Made by a program: the position numbers and the translations under genes. The notes under the pieces are model-generated. The model worked only from the letters and a program-made list of their open reading frames with translations, ran no database searches and had not been told where the DNA came from. This document shows, piece by piece, positions 1-10,103 of a stretch of 64,000 nt of DNA. Source of the DNA: DATBLE01 sp963764565. GTDB taxonomy: Bacteria; Actinomycetota; Thermoleophilia; Gaiellales; Gaiellaceae. Positions within the stretch are counted from its first letter, which is position 1; each line of letters begins with the position of its first letter. The DNA is taken from positions 124,001 to 188,000 of the forward strand of contig CAVXTD010000023.1 in the NCBI GenBank assembly GCA_963764565.1. The letters run 5' to 3'.

Positions 1-2338
1 GACCTGAAGCGCAAGCTCAAGGACGCCGACGAGCTGCTGCTCGCGACGGACGAGGATCGCGAGGGCGAGGCGATCGCCTGGCATCTGCTCCAGGAGCTGA
101 AGCCCAAAGTGCCGGCGAACCGAATGGTCTTTCACGAGATCACGAAGGAGGCGATCCAGTCGGCGCTCGACCACCCGCGCCCCGTCGACGAACGGCTCGT
201 CGACTCCCAGGAGACGCGCCGGATCCTCGACCGCCTCTACGGCTACGAGGTCTCGCCCGTGCTCTGGAAGAAGGTGATGCCGCGCCTCTCCGCCGGCCGC
301 GTCCAGTCCGTCGCCACCCGGCTCGTCGTCGAGCGCGAGCGGGAGCGGATGGCGTTCGTCTCCGCCGCCTACTGGGATCTCGAGGGTCTCTTCGATCCGG
401 GCGCGTTCAACGCGCGCCTGGTCGCCCTCGACGGGAAGCGCGTCGCTCAGGGGCGCGACTTCGGGCCGGACGGTCAGCTGCGGGCCGATGTCCGCCAGCT
501 CGACGAGGCCGAAGCACGCCGCCTGGCCGAGGGCCTCTCCGACGCGTCGTTCGCCGTTCGCTCGGTCGACGAGAAGCCGTACACGCGCCGGCCCGCCGCT
601 CCCTTCATGACCTCGACGCTCCAGCAGGAGGCGAGCCGCAAGCTGCACTTCACCGCGCAGACGGCGATGCGCGTCGCCCAGCGCCTGTACGAGCGCGGCT
701 ACATCACGTACATGCGCACCGACTCGACGACGCTGTCCGAGACCGCGCTCAGCGCCGCGCGCAACCAGGCGCGCGAGCTGCTACGGCGCCGAGTACGTCC
801 CCGATGCGCCCAGGCGCTACGACCGCAAGGTGAAGAACGCGCAGGAGGCCCACGAGGCGATCCGTCCTGCGGGCGAGCGCTTCCGGCTGCCGGACGAGGT
901 GCGCGGCGAGCTCGACCGCGACGAGCAGGCGCTGTACGAGCTCGTCTGGAAGCGCACCGTCGCCTCCCAGATGGCCGATGCCCGAGGGCAGACGGTCACG
1001 CTCAAGCTCGGGGCGATTTCCGCGTCCGGCGAGGACTCAGAGTTCGGAGTCAGCGGCACGGTGATCACCTTCCGCGGCTTCCTCGCCGCCTACGAGGAGG
1101 GCCGCGACGACGAGGCCGCAGACGACGAGGAGCGCCGCCTGCCGCCGCTGAAGCCGGGCGACGCCGTTCAACCGCGGTCGATCGAGCCGCAAGGCCACGA
1201 GACCGTGCCGCCTGCCCGCTACACAGAGGCGACCCTTGTCAAGGCGCTGGAGGACCGCGGGATCGGGCGGCCCTCGACGTACGCCTCGATCCTCTCGACG
1301 ATCCTCGACCGAGGTTACGTCGTCAAGAAGAGCACGGCGCTCGTCCCCACCTTCCTCGCCTTCGCCGTCACCCAGCTGCTCGAGGGGCACTACCAGCGGC
1401 TCGTCGACTACGACTTCACGGCGCGGATGGAGGACGATCTCGACCGCATCGCCGCCGGCGAGCAGGAGCGGGTCGACTGGCTGACGCGGTTCTACAAGGG
1501 CGAGAACGGCGAGCCGGGCCTCCACGCGATGGTCACCGAGCACCTCGACGGGATCGACGCCCGCGCGGTCAACTCGATCGCGATCCCGCGCACCGACATC
1601 GTCGTCCGCGTCGGCCGCTACGGGCCGTACCTCGAGCGCGGCGAGCTGCGCGCGTCACTTCCGGAAGACGTCGTCCCCGACGAGCTGACCCCCGAACGCG
1701 CCGAGCATCTGTTGACGACGCCGAGCGAGGCGCGCGTCCTCGGCGAGCATCCCGAGACCGGGCGCCCGATCGCGGTGCGGACCGGACGGTACGGACCCTA
1801 CGTGACCGAGGAATTGCCGGAAGGAGCCGAGGAGAAGCCTCGTACGGCATCGCTCTTCCAGTCGATGTCGCCCGAGACCGTCACCCTCGCCGATGCGGTG
1901 CGCCTGCTCGGTCTCCCCCGGCTCGTCGGCGAGTCGGACGGCGAGCAGGTGCTGGCTCGGAACGGCCGCTACGGGCCGTACGTCGAGAAGGGCAAGGAGA
2001 CCCGCTCGCTCGAGAACGAGGAGCAGATCTTCGCGATCTCACTCGACGAGGCACTCGCGCTGCTCGCGGCGCCGAAGGCTCGAGGCGGTCGCGCGGCGCC
2101 GCGCGCTCCACTTCGCGAGTTGGGCGCAGACCCCTCGTCCGGGCGTCCACTTGTCGTCAAGGAAGGCCGATTCGGTCCGTACGTGACCGACGGTGAGACG
2201 AATGCGAGCCTGCGCTCCGGGGACGGGGTCGAGGCGCTCACGCTCGAGCGGGCGATCGAGCTGCTCGCCGAGCGGCGTGCCAAGGGGCCGGGGAAGAAGC
2301 GCGCACCGGCGAAGCGAAGGCCACCGGGGCGTCGGTAG
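1..2338 (+). CDS. topA: DNA topoisomerase I, 5' end outside window, one frameshift
   Basis: Type IA topoisomerase that relaxes negatively supercoiled DNA through a transient 5'-phosphotyrosine bond. The gene is already open at base 1. The Toprim acidic motif DEDREGEAIAWH is at 49-84 and the active-site motif ITYMRTDS at 703-726, with the catalytic Tyr codon at 709. The C-terminal part holds four copies of a G-R-Y/F-G-P-Y motif (near 1612, 1786, 1963 and 2164) followed by a Lys/Arg-rich tail, the layout seen in actinobacterial TopA. An extra C near 781 (ELYGAEYV expected) shifts the frame by +1; protein similarity continues without loss, so I read this as a sequence error. Confidence 0.95.
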
Positions 2339-2503
2339 TGGTCACCCATACCAGCCGCCGAAGCTGCCAACCTTTCCGCATGGGCAACGTCTTGAAAACC
2401 GAAAACCTCCTCGCTCGGAATACGAGATCAGGTCTTTCGTTTGATTCTTCACAGTCCCCTAACGGGCACGCTTTAGGCTGATCGACAGGAGAATGCCGTT
2501 AGG

Positions 2504-3637
2504 GTGGGAACGTTTGGGGAAATCGGATCGAAGCTGACGGGAAAGGACACCAGGAGTCACTTGACGCAAAATCAGTTGCACGAACTGCTTGAAAGCGATC
2601 ATGCGCGCGTCCTCATCGAGGGCGCCGAGGAGCGCGGCTACCTCGAGCCGGCCGAGCTCGAGGCGTTCGGGCTCGAGCACGACCTCGCCGAGGAGGAGGT
2701 CGAACAGCTGGCGCGCGAGCTCGAGACGATCGGGCTCGAAGTCGGCAAGCCCGCGGGGGAGGCCGAACCCGCCTCGCCGGCCGCGGAGGCGGTCAAAGCC
2801 TACGAAGCCGAGCCCGTCAGCGGGGCGGCGGACAGCTTGCAGCTCTTTCTCGCCGATGTCGGGCGGCACAAGCTGCTCACGGCGGCCGAGGAGGTCTACC
2901 TCGCGAAGGCGATCGAGCGCGGCGACCCGACCGCGAAGCGCCGGATGATCGAGTCGAACCTGCGCCTCGTCGTGTCGATCGCGAAGGGCTACCGCGGGCT
3001 CGGCGTGCCGTTCCTGGACCTGATCCAGGAGGGGACGCTCGGGCTGAACCGCGCGGTCGAGAAGTTCGACTGGCGGCGCGGCTACAAGTTCTCGACGTAT
3101 GCCACCTGGTGGATCCGGCAGTCGGTGCAGCGCGCCGTGGCGAACCACGCCCGCACGATCCGCGTGCCCGTGCACGTCGTCGAGCGCCAGCAGAAGCTCG
3201 GCCGGGCCGCACGCCGGCTCGAGGTCGAGCTGGGGCGCGAGGCGACGAAGGCCGAGCTTGCCGAGGCGACCGGGCTGCCGCTCCAGCACGTCGACGAGGC
3301 GCTCAGCGCCGCGCACGCCTCCGTCTCGCTGAACCAGACCGTCGGCGCGGACGACGAGGGCGAGCTGGGCGACCTGTTCGCCGACCGCGAGGCCGCCGAC
3401 CCGTTCGACGAAGCCGAAGAGTCGCTCCGCCGCCAGGGCGTCCGCAAGGCACTGGACGCACTGCCCGAGCGCGAGCGGCGGATCCTCGAGCTGCGTTTCG
3501 GCTTCGAGGGCGAGCCCTGGACGCTCGAGGCGATCGGTCACGAGCTCGACCTGACACGCGAGCGCGTCCGGCAGCTCGAGGGCCAGGCGCTTGCTCGCCT
3601 TGCCGCTCTGCGCGACCTGCAATCAGTCGCTGCGTAA
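2504..3637 (+). CDS. Primary-type (RpoD/SigA family) RNA polymerase sigma factor
   Basis: Sigma-70 group factor of 377 residues from GTG 2504, with AGGAG at 2487-2491. A region 1.1-like acidic N-terminus is followed by region 1.2 (about residue 109 on, SLQLFLADVGRHKLLTAAEE), region 2 with the core-binding and -10 recognition segment (DLIQEGTLGLNRAVEKFDW, then YATWWIRQSVQRA), region 3, and region 4 with a helix-turn-helix ending RERVRQLEGQALARL. It is shorter than most housekeeping RpoD proteins because the non-conserved 1.1-1.2 spacer is small, so it could be the main sigma factor or a close group 2 relative. The 165 bp upstream is less GC-rich than its surroundings and probably holds the promoter; I cannot name hexamers with confidence. 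Confidence 0.9.
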   Translation: MGTFGEIGSKLTGKDTRSHLTQNQLHELLESDHARVLIEGAEERGYLEPAELEAFGLEHDLAEEEVEQLARELETIGLEVGKPAGEAEPASPAAEAVKAYEAEPVSGAADSLQLFLADVGRHKLLTAAEEVYLAKAIERGDPTAKRRMIESNLRLVVSIAKGYRGLGVPFLDLIQEGTLGLNRAVEKFDWRRGYKFSTYATWWIRQSVQRAVANHARTIRVPVHVVERQQKLGRAARRLEVELGREATKAELAEATGLPLQHVDEALSAAHASVSLNQTVGADDEGELGDLFADREAADPFDEAEESLRRQGVRKALDALPERERRILELRFGFEGEPWTLEAIGHELDLTRERVRQLEGQALARLAALRDLQSVAA

Positions 3638-3656
3638 GCGAGCCTGAGAGAGAACC

Positions 3657-3692
3657 AGTGTCTGACACCGGCCCCGGCCGGTGTCAGACACT
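3657..3692. repeat. REP-like perfect palindrome after the sigma gene
   Basis: Two 15-base arms (AGTGTCTGACACCGG at 3657-3671 and its exact reverse complement at 3678-3692) surround a 6-base loop. It starts 20 bp after the sigma factor stop. The GTGTCTGACAC core resembles the GTGCC(A/T)GGCAC cores at 46.1-46.2 kb and the ends of the RAYT cassette at 17.5 kb, so it may be a REP element, a transcription terminator, or both. There is no clear T-tract. Confidence 0.75.
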
Positions 3693-3731
3693 GCCTTCAA
3701 GATTTGTCCCGGCGATGCCGATGGCCGCGGC

Positions 3732-5280
3732 GTGAAGCGCGTTCTTCTCCTGCTCCCGCTTGCCTTCTCGCGGCCGGGTGTTTCGGCGGCAAGAAAGGCA
3801 GCGACACCTTCACTTTCGGCGTCGCCGCCGAGCCCGCTTCGCTCGACGGGGCGCTCGCGCCCGACGTCGAGTCGCGGCGGGTGATCGCGCAGATCTTCGA
3901 GGGACTCGTCGCGCTGAAGCCGGGCACGACCGAGCTGATGCCCGCGCTCGCGACGACCTGGGGCGCCGATGCGAGCGCCCGCGTCTGGACCTTCCGGTTG
4001 CGGCCGGGAGTGAAGTTCCAGGACGGCACGTCACTCGACGCTGCCGCGGTCTGCGCGAACTTCGACCGCTGGCACACCTTCGCGGGCGCCGAACGGGACC
4101 TCGACCGAAGCTACTACTGGCAGCGGGTCTTCGGCGGCTTCGCCGGACAGCCGAGCCTGTACGGCAGCTGCGGCTCGCGCGGGCTCACCGTCGAGCTTCA
4201 CCTGACGCGGCCGAACAGCTCCTTCCTGAGCGCGCTGCCGCTACCGGCGTTCTCGATCGCGAGCCCTCGATCGCTCGACCTGCACGAAGCCGGTCGGCAC
4301 CGGCCCGTTCCGGCTCGAATCCTGGACGCACGGCGACCGGCTCGTTCTCGTGCGGAACAACGACTACTGGGGCGAGGCGCCCAAGCTCGCCAGGGTCGTC
4401 TTCCGTTATCATCCCCGGCGACACCGACCGGCTGCACGCGCTCGAGCAGGGCACGATCGACGGCTATGACCTCGTCACCGCGCAGGATGTCCCTGCGATC
4501 GAGCAGGACAAGGATCTGAAGCTCGTCGAGCGGCCCGCGTACAACGTCGGCTACGTGACGATCAACCAGGCGAAGCCGCCGATGGACAAGCTGCTGGTCC
4601 GGCAGGCCGTCGCATTCGGGCTCGACCGGCAGCGGTTCGCCGAGTCGTTCCGGCCGGAGGGCTCGGCGGCCGTCGCCGGGCTGTTCCAGCCGCCGTCCGT
4701 CTTCGGCAACTCGACCACGGCCGCGAAGTATCCCTACCGCCCGGACGAGTCTCGCCGCCTGCTCCGTCTCGCGGGTCTGACCCTGCCGGTTCCTCTCGAG
4801 GTGTGGTATCCGACCGACGTTTCGCGCCCATACCTGCCCGATCCGGCTGGAGCCTTCTCGCTTCTCGCCACCGGTCTCGAGCGGGCGGGCTTCAAGGTGA
4901 TCGCCCGGACCGCGCCGTGGGACAAGGGGTACCTGGTCCGCGTCGACCAGGGCCGTGCGGGTCAGCTCAACCTCGTCGGCTGGACCGGGGACTTCGGTGA
5001 TCCGAACGACTTCCTGGGAACGTTCTTCTCTCGGGCGACCAGCCAGTTCGGCTTCGACGACCCGACGCTCTTCTCGCTGCTCGCCCGCGGCGAGCGCGAG
5101 CCTGCGCGTGCAAAGCGACTCGCGCTCTATAGCCAGGCCAACGAGCGGGTGATGCAACTCCTTCCGGGCGTCCCGCTCGTGCACACGCATGAGTTCGTCG
5201 CGCTGCGAGCCGCCGTCGACGGCTACATCACCAGTCCCGCCAGCCTCGAACCGCTTTCCGTCGTCTCACTGAAGGGGTAG
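3732..5280 (+). CDS. Lipoprotein solute-binding protein of peptide-type ABC importer (SBP_bac_5), frameshifted
   Basis: Extracytoplasmic binding lipoprotein for a dipeptide/oligopeptide/nickel-type importer. A lipobox LLAAGC lies near 3764-3781, followed by the family opening TFTFGVAAEPASLDGALAPD. The middle part contains the usual GTGPFRLESW and NNDYWGEAPKL motifs and the C-terminus runs cleanly to the stop. The protein moves between frames near 3760, 4290 and 4408, so one gene is broken by about three indels. The signal peptide (VKRVLLLLPL) is read from GTG 3732, in a different frame from the lipobox. It lies directly upstream of a second binding protein and the cognate permeases and ATPases. 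Confidence 0.85.
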
Positions 5281-5382
5281 CCGAACAGGGTCTGCAATAC
5301 TCGGCGCCTGCTCAGGTTGGAACGGGTCCCCGAAGGACGCCGTTTCGCGCCCGGGCTGTCATGTGAACGGAAGGGGGAGTAT

Positions 5383-6969
5383 ATGAAGGGCAAGACAACG
5401 AGGTGGCGGCTCATCGCCGCGCTCGCCGCCTTCGCAGTGGTCGCGCTCGCAGCTGTCGGCGCGACGGCGTACGCGAGAGCGGTCGCGACGCGGCCAGCGT
5501 GCTGATCGACGGCACGACCGACACGGTCACGAACATCGACCCGGCCGGCAACTACGACTTCGGCATCGGCACGCTCGACTACCAGATCTTCCAGCACCTG
5601 CTCGAGGCCGGGCCCGGCGGCGCTGAGCCCGCACCCGGTCCTGGCGACGAAGTGCGGCTTCAAGGGCGAACCTGAAGACGTACGCGTGCACGCTGCGGAA
5701 GGGCGTCAAGTTCCACAACGGCGACGACGTTGACGTCCGCGGACGTGAAGTGGTCGTTCGACCGGGTGATCAAGATCAAGGACCCGTCCGGGCATCTACA
5801 CGCTGCTCAGCAACATGAAGAGCGTCGACGACGAACGGGCCGTACGGCGTCACCTTCCACCTGAAGACGCCGCAGGCGACGTGGCCGAACATCCTGACGA
5901 CCGGGCGCGGCGCAGATCGTCGACCACAAGCGTCTACCCGGCCGACAAGGTCCTGCCGAACACCGAGCCCCAGGTCGGCACGGGCCCGTACAAGCTCGAC
6001 AAGTACACGCCCGGCCAGCAGGCCGTGCTGCGAGGCCTCGGACGACTACTGGGGCGAAGCCGAAGATCGACAGCGTGATCATCCGCTACTACTCGAAGTC
6101 GTCGACGATGAAGCTCGCGCTCGCAGAAGGGCGAGATCGACATGGCGTTCCGCGACTTCACGCCGACCGAGTACGCGTCGCTCGGCAAGGACGAAGGGCA
6201 TCACCGTGCACAAGGGCACCGGCGGCGTCGATCCGCTACCTCGTCCTCAACGTCGAAGCGGGCGCCGACGGACAACCTCGCGGTGCGCAAGGCGATCGCC
6301 TACCTGATGCCGCGGCAGACGATCGCGAGCCGCGTGTACCACGGCCTCGTCCAGCCGCTGTACTCGATGGTGCCGGCGGGCCTGCCCGGGCACACCGACG
6401 CGTTCGCGGCGCGTCTACGGCGAGTCGCCGAGCGCGGCGAAGGCGAAGGCGGTGCTGCAGAAGGCCGGCGTCTCGACGCCGGTTCCGACTCGAGCTCTGG
6501 TACACGCCGACCCACTACGGCGACGCGTCCGCCGACGAGTACGCGGAGATCCAGCGCGCGCTGAACGGGAGCGGCCTGTTCAAGGTGACGCTGAAGTCGG
6601 CCGAGTGGGCGCAGTACAGCGACACGCTCGGCAAGCAGTACAGCGCGTTCCAGCTCGGCTGGTTCCCGGACTACGTCGACGCCGAGAACTACCTGCTGCC
6701 GTTCTACCCGACGGAGCAACTTCACGTCGAACGGGTACAAGAGCCCGAAGATGGACGCCCTGATGAAGAAGGAGCAGGGGCACGAAGTCGACTGCGCAGC
6801 GGCTGGCGATCGTCGAGCAGGCGCAGGCGCTCGCGGCCAAGGACGTCCCGATCGTCCCGTACTGGCAGGGCAAGATGATCGCCGTCGGCGCGCGAACAAC
6901 GTGCACGGCATCGACTCGACGCTGGATCCGACGTTCATCATGCGGTTCTGGCACCTGTCGAAGTCCTAG
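5383..6969 (+). CDS. Second solute-binding protein of the Opp/Dpp-type importer, heavily frameshifted
   Basis: SBP_bac_5 family binding protein. ATG 5383 is preceded by AGGGGGAG at 5372-5379 and followed by a clear signal peptide (KGKTTRWRLIAALAAFAVV and an Ala-rich cleavage region). Recognisable family segments, each in a different frame, are LKTPQATWPNILTTGAAQIV near 5860, EPQVGTGPYKLDKYTPGQQA near 5965, and VPIVPYWQGKMIAVG near 6846. At least fifteen +1 insertions are needed to restore the protein. Many are a G added after C before AAC or AAG (for example near 5668, 5833, 6054 and 6193). The gene is probably intact in the organism. Confidence 0.85.
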
Positions 6970-7036
6970 ACCGGACGGCGCCCGGGCGCGTCGCGGGCGC
7001 GCCCGGGCGCCCCTCCTCTCAGGATCGGAACTCGCG

Positions 7037-8073
7037 ATGCTGCCGGTCAGGGAACATCCCTCAAGACGTACGCGCTGACGCGCCTCGCGCTCGTCGTGCC
7101 GATGGTCTTCATCCTGCTGACGCTGGTCTTCCTGCTGATGCGGGTCGCGCCCGGCGATCCGATCTCGGCCGCGCTCGGCGGCAAGGTGCCCGCAGGCGGT
7201 CGATCAGCCAGATCAAGCACCGGCTCGGGTTCGACAAGCCGCTCTACGACCAGTACGGCGACTACCTCTGGGACATCGTCCGCGGCAACTTCGGCACGAC
7301 GATCACCGACCGCCGCCCGGTCAGCGAGATCATCCCGAGTCAACGGCGCCGCGACGCTCGAGCTGACCTTCTTCGCGATGTTCGTCGCTGTCGTCGTCGG
7401 CGTCGCTCGTCGGGCTGCTCGCCGGCCGCTTCCGCGACACGCCGATCGACGTCGGCGGGCGGCTGTTCGGGATCGTCATCTACGCGATGCCCGTGTTCTT
7501 CCTCGGGCTTCCTCGCCCAGCTCTTCTTCGGCGTCTACCTCGGCTGGCTACCGACCTCCGACCAGGCGAGCCCGATCACCCAGGCGACCTCGAAGACCCA
7601 CACGAACATCCTCTTCGTCGACGCGATCATCGACGGCGACTGGAGCGCGCTCTGGGACGTCGTCAGGCACCTGATCCTGCCCGCGACGACGCTCGGGCTC
7701 GTCATCGGCGGGATCTTCATCCGGCTGATCCGGGTGAACGTGATCCGGACGCTGAAGGACGACTACATCGAGGCGGCGCGGGCGCGCGGCATCCCCGAGC
7801 GCGCGGTCGTCTACCGGCACGCGTTCAGGAACGCGCTCGTCCCGGTGATCACCATCGTCGGGCTGCAGATGGCGCTCCTTCTCGGCGGCGCCGTCCTGAC
7901 CGAGACGACGTTCAACTGGCCCGGGATCGGCCACGAGCTGATCCTCTACCTCCAGAACCGCGACTACAGCGGCCGTCCAGGGGATCATCGTCGTCTTCGC
8001 GCTCGTCGTCGTCCTCGTCAGCCTGCTGATCGACTTCGTCAACGCGTTCATCGACCCGAGGATCCGCTACTGA
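7037..8073 (+). CDS. ABC importer permease, OppB/DppB type, frameshifted
   Basis: Inner-membrane permease of the peptide-type importer. The N-terminal helix reads VVPMVFILLTLVFLLMRVAP, followed by the GDP motif typical of OppB/DppB. The conserved cytoplasmic EAA loop is present near 7765-7850 (YIEAARARGIPERAVVYRHA). The C-terminus ends ..FVNAFIDPRIRY. Indels near 7050, 7195, 7340, 7405, 7508 and 7971 interrupt the frame. The stop (8071-8073) overlaps the ATG of the next permease by one base, indicating translational coupling. Confidence 0.85.
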
Positions 8074-9066
8074 TGGCCGCCGCCGCCGGCGCCGGCGCGG
8101 CCGTCCGCCGGCTCGCTGCCCGGGCTCCGGCGCGCGCTCGCGCCGATCGCGCGAGGCGCGGGGCCTCGCGCGGGGGATGCTCTGGGCGGGTGCCGGTGAT
8201 CACGCTCTTCTTCGTCGTGCTGGCGCTCTTCGCGCCGCTGATCGCGCCGTACGGCTTCGACCAGTACCAGGCGGGCGGCAAGCGCTTCGCGCAGCTCGGG
8301 CCCCGTCCTCGGCGCATCTGATGGGCACGACCGTGCAGTCGGACGACGTCCTCTCGCGCGTCGTCTGGGGCGCGCAGACCGAGCTCAAGGTGGTCGTGCT
8401 CGCGCTCGTGTTCTCGCTCGCCGATCGGCGTGCCGCTCGGCCTCGTCTCCGGCTACTTCGGCGGCATCCTCGACCGCATGCTCGTGCTGCTCATGGACGC
8501 GCTGTTCGCGTTCCCGTTCCTGCTGCTCGCGATCGTGATCGCCTTCCTGCTCTCCGGCAGCGTCGGCTCGGGCGTGTTCACCGCCGCGATCGCGATCACC
8601 GTCGTCTACGTCCCGCAGTACTTCCGCGTCGTCCGCAACCACGTGATCAGCGTCCGGGAGGAGCCGTACGTCGAGGCGGCGCGTGCGCTCGGCGCGAGGC
8701 CGTTCACGATCATCCGCAAGTACGTCTTCTTCAACGTCGTCCAGAACGTGCCGGTGATCGCGACGCTGAACGCCGCCGACGCGATCCTGACGCTCGCCGG
8801 CGCTCGGCTTCCTCGGCTACGGCATCCAGCCGACGGAGGCGGCGGAGTGGGGGTACGACATCCAGCGCGCGGTCTCCGACGCGGCGCTCCGGGATCTGGT
8901 GGACGGGGCTCTTCCCCGGGCTGGCGATCGTCCTGCTCGTCACCGGGCTGACGCTGCTCGGCGAGGGCCTGAACGAGACGATCAACCCGGTGCTGCGCCG
9001 GCGGCGCGATCGGCGAAGGTCGACCTCGGCCGCGCCGAGCCGGAGCCGAGGTCGAGGAGGCCGTGA
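8073..9066 (+). CDS. ABC importer permease, OppC/DppC type, frameshifted
   Basis: Second inner-membrane permease. An N-terminal basic segment leads into the first helix VITLFFVVLALFAPLIAPYG, as in OppC. The periplasmic part contains HLMGTT..DDVLSRVVWGAQ, the family signature. The EAA loop is near 8667-8720 (YVEAARALGARPFTIIRKYV). Further helices end with LLGEGLNETINPVLRRR. Shifts occur near 8305, 8422, 8807, 8895 and 9015. The stop at 9064-9066 overlaps the GTG start of the ATPase gene. Confidence 0.85.
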
Positions 9067-10103
9067 GCGCCGAGCGCCGGTCGCTCGCGGTCCGCGACCT
9101 GCGCGGTGTACTACGGCACCGCCCGCGGGCGCCGTGCGCGCGGTCGACGGCGTCTCGCTCGACATCGGCGCCGGCGAGGTCGCTCGGGCTCGTCGGCGAG
9201 TCGGGCTGCGGCAAGTCGACGCTCGGCCGCGGCATCCTCGGCCTGCTTCCGGAGGGCGCGGTCGTCGGACGGCGAGGTGCTGTACGCCGGCCGGAACCTC
9301 GTCGCGCATGCCGCAGCAAGGAGCTGCGCCGGCTGCGCGGGCCCGACCTCGGCCTGATCTTCCAGGAGCCGATGACGCGGCTCAACCCGCTGATGCGGAT
9401 CGAGGACCACTTCCGCGAGACGCTCGAAGCAGCACGAGCCGAAGCTCGGCGAGCGACGAGATCCGCGACCGGTCGCTCGAGACGCTCGGGCGGATGGGCA
9501 TCCCGCCGACGCGCTTCCGCCAGTACCCGCACGAGTTCTCCGGCGGGATGCGGCAGCGGATCATGATCGCGCTCGCGCTCGTCCTGCGGCCGAAGCTGCT
9601 CGTCGCCGACGAGCCGACGACGTCGCTCGACGTGATCGTCGAGGCGCAGATCCTCGGCATCCTCGCCGACCTGAAGCGGAACTTCGGCACCGCGCTGCTC
9701 CTGATCACGCACAACCTCGGGATCATCGCCGAGGCCTGCGACCGGGTGGCCGTGATGTACGCGGGCAAGATCGTCGAGGAGGGCTCGGCGCGCGACGTCT
9801 TCGCGGAGCCGGCGCATCCGTACACGCGCGAGCTGCTGCGCTCGACGATCTCGCTCGACACGACCGAGCTGCACTCGATCCCCGGCGCGCCGCCGAACCT
9901 GATCGACCCGCCGCCCGGCTGCCGGTTCCATCCGCGCTGCCCCGACGCGATGCGCGTGTGCGCCGAAGCGCGACCCGGTCGAGGTCGGCCTCGGCGAGGA
10001 CCGCCGCGTGCTCTGCTGGCTGCACGGCCCGGCGGCGCGAATCCCCGAGGGCGGCACGCGCGCGCTCGAGCGAGAGGAGATCGCCGTTGCCGAGGAAGCC
10101 TGA
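9063..10103 (+). CDS. ABC importer ATPase, OppD/DppD type, frameshifted
   Basis: First ATP-binding subunit. GTG 9063 overlaps the permease stop. The Walker A motif GESGCGKST is near 9197-9223, the signature FSGGMRQRIMIALAL near 9537, Walker B LLVADEPTTSLDV near 9597 and the H-loop ITHNLG near 9705. The C-terminal oligopeptide-transporter domain with GCRFHPRCPDAM is near 9918. Indels near 9110, 9181, 9268, 9308, 9432 and 9967 scatter the N-terminal and C-terminal parts over frames; the stretch 9480-9960 is clean. The gene ends 15 bases inside the next ATPase. Confidence 0.85.

Noticed and set aside
781..800. Programmed frameshift in topA
   Set aside because: No slippery heptamer or stop-codon context is seen. 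TopA is not known to use frameshifting and the same +1 error type occurs throughout the window.
1612..2184. Tandem repeat region in the topA 3' end
   Set aside because: The repeated GRYGPY motif is the normal C-terminal domain repeat of actinobacterial TopA.
2441..2480. Promoter hexamers for the sigma gene (TTGATT or TTCACA with TAGGCT)
   Set aside because: Spacers of 20 or more bases do not fit a sigma-70 promoter, so I left it unannotated.
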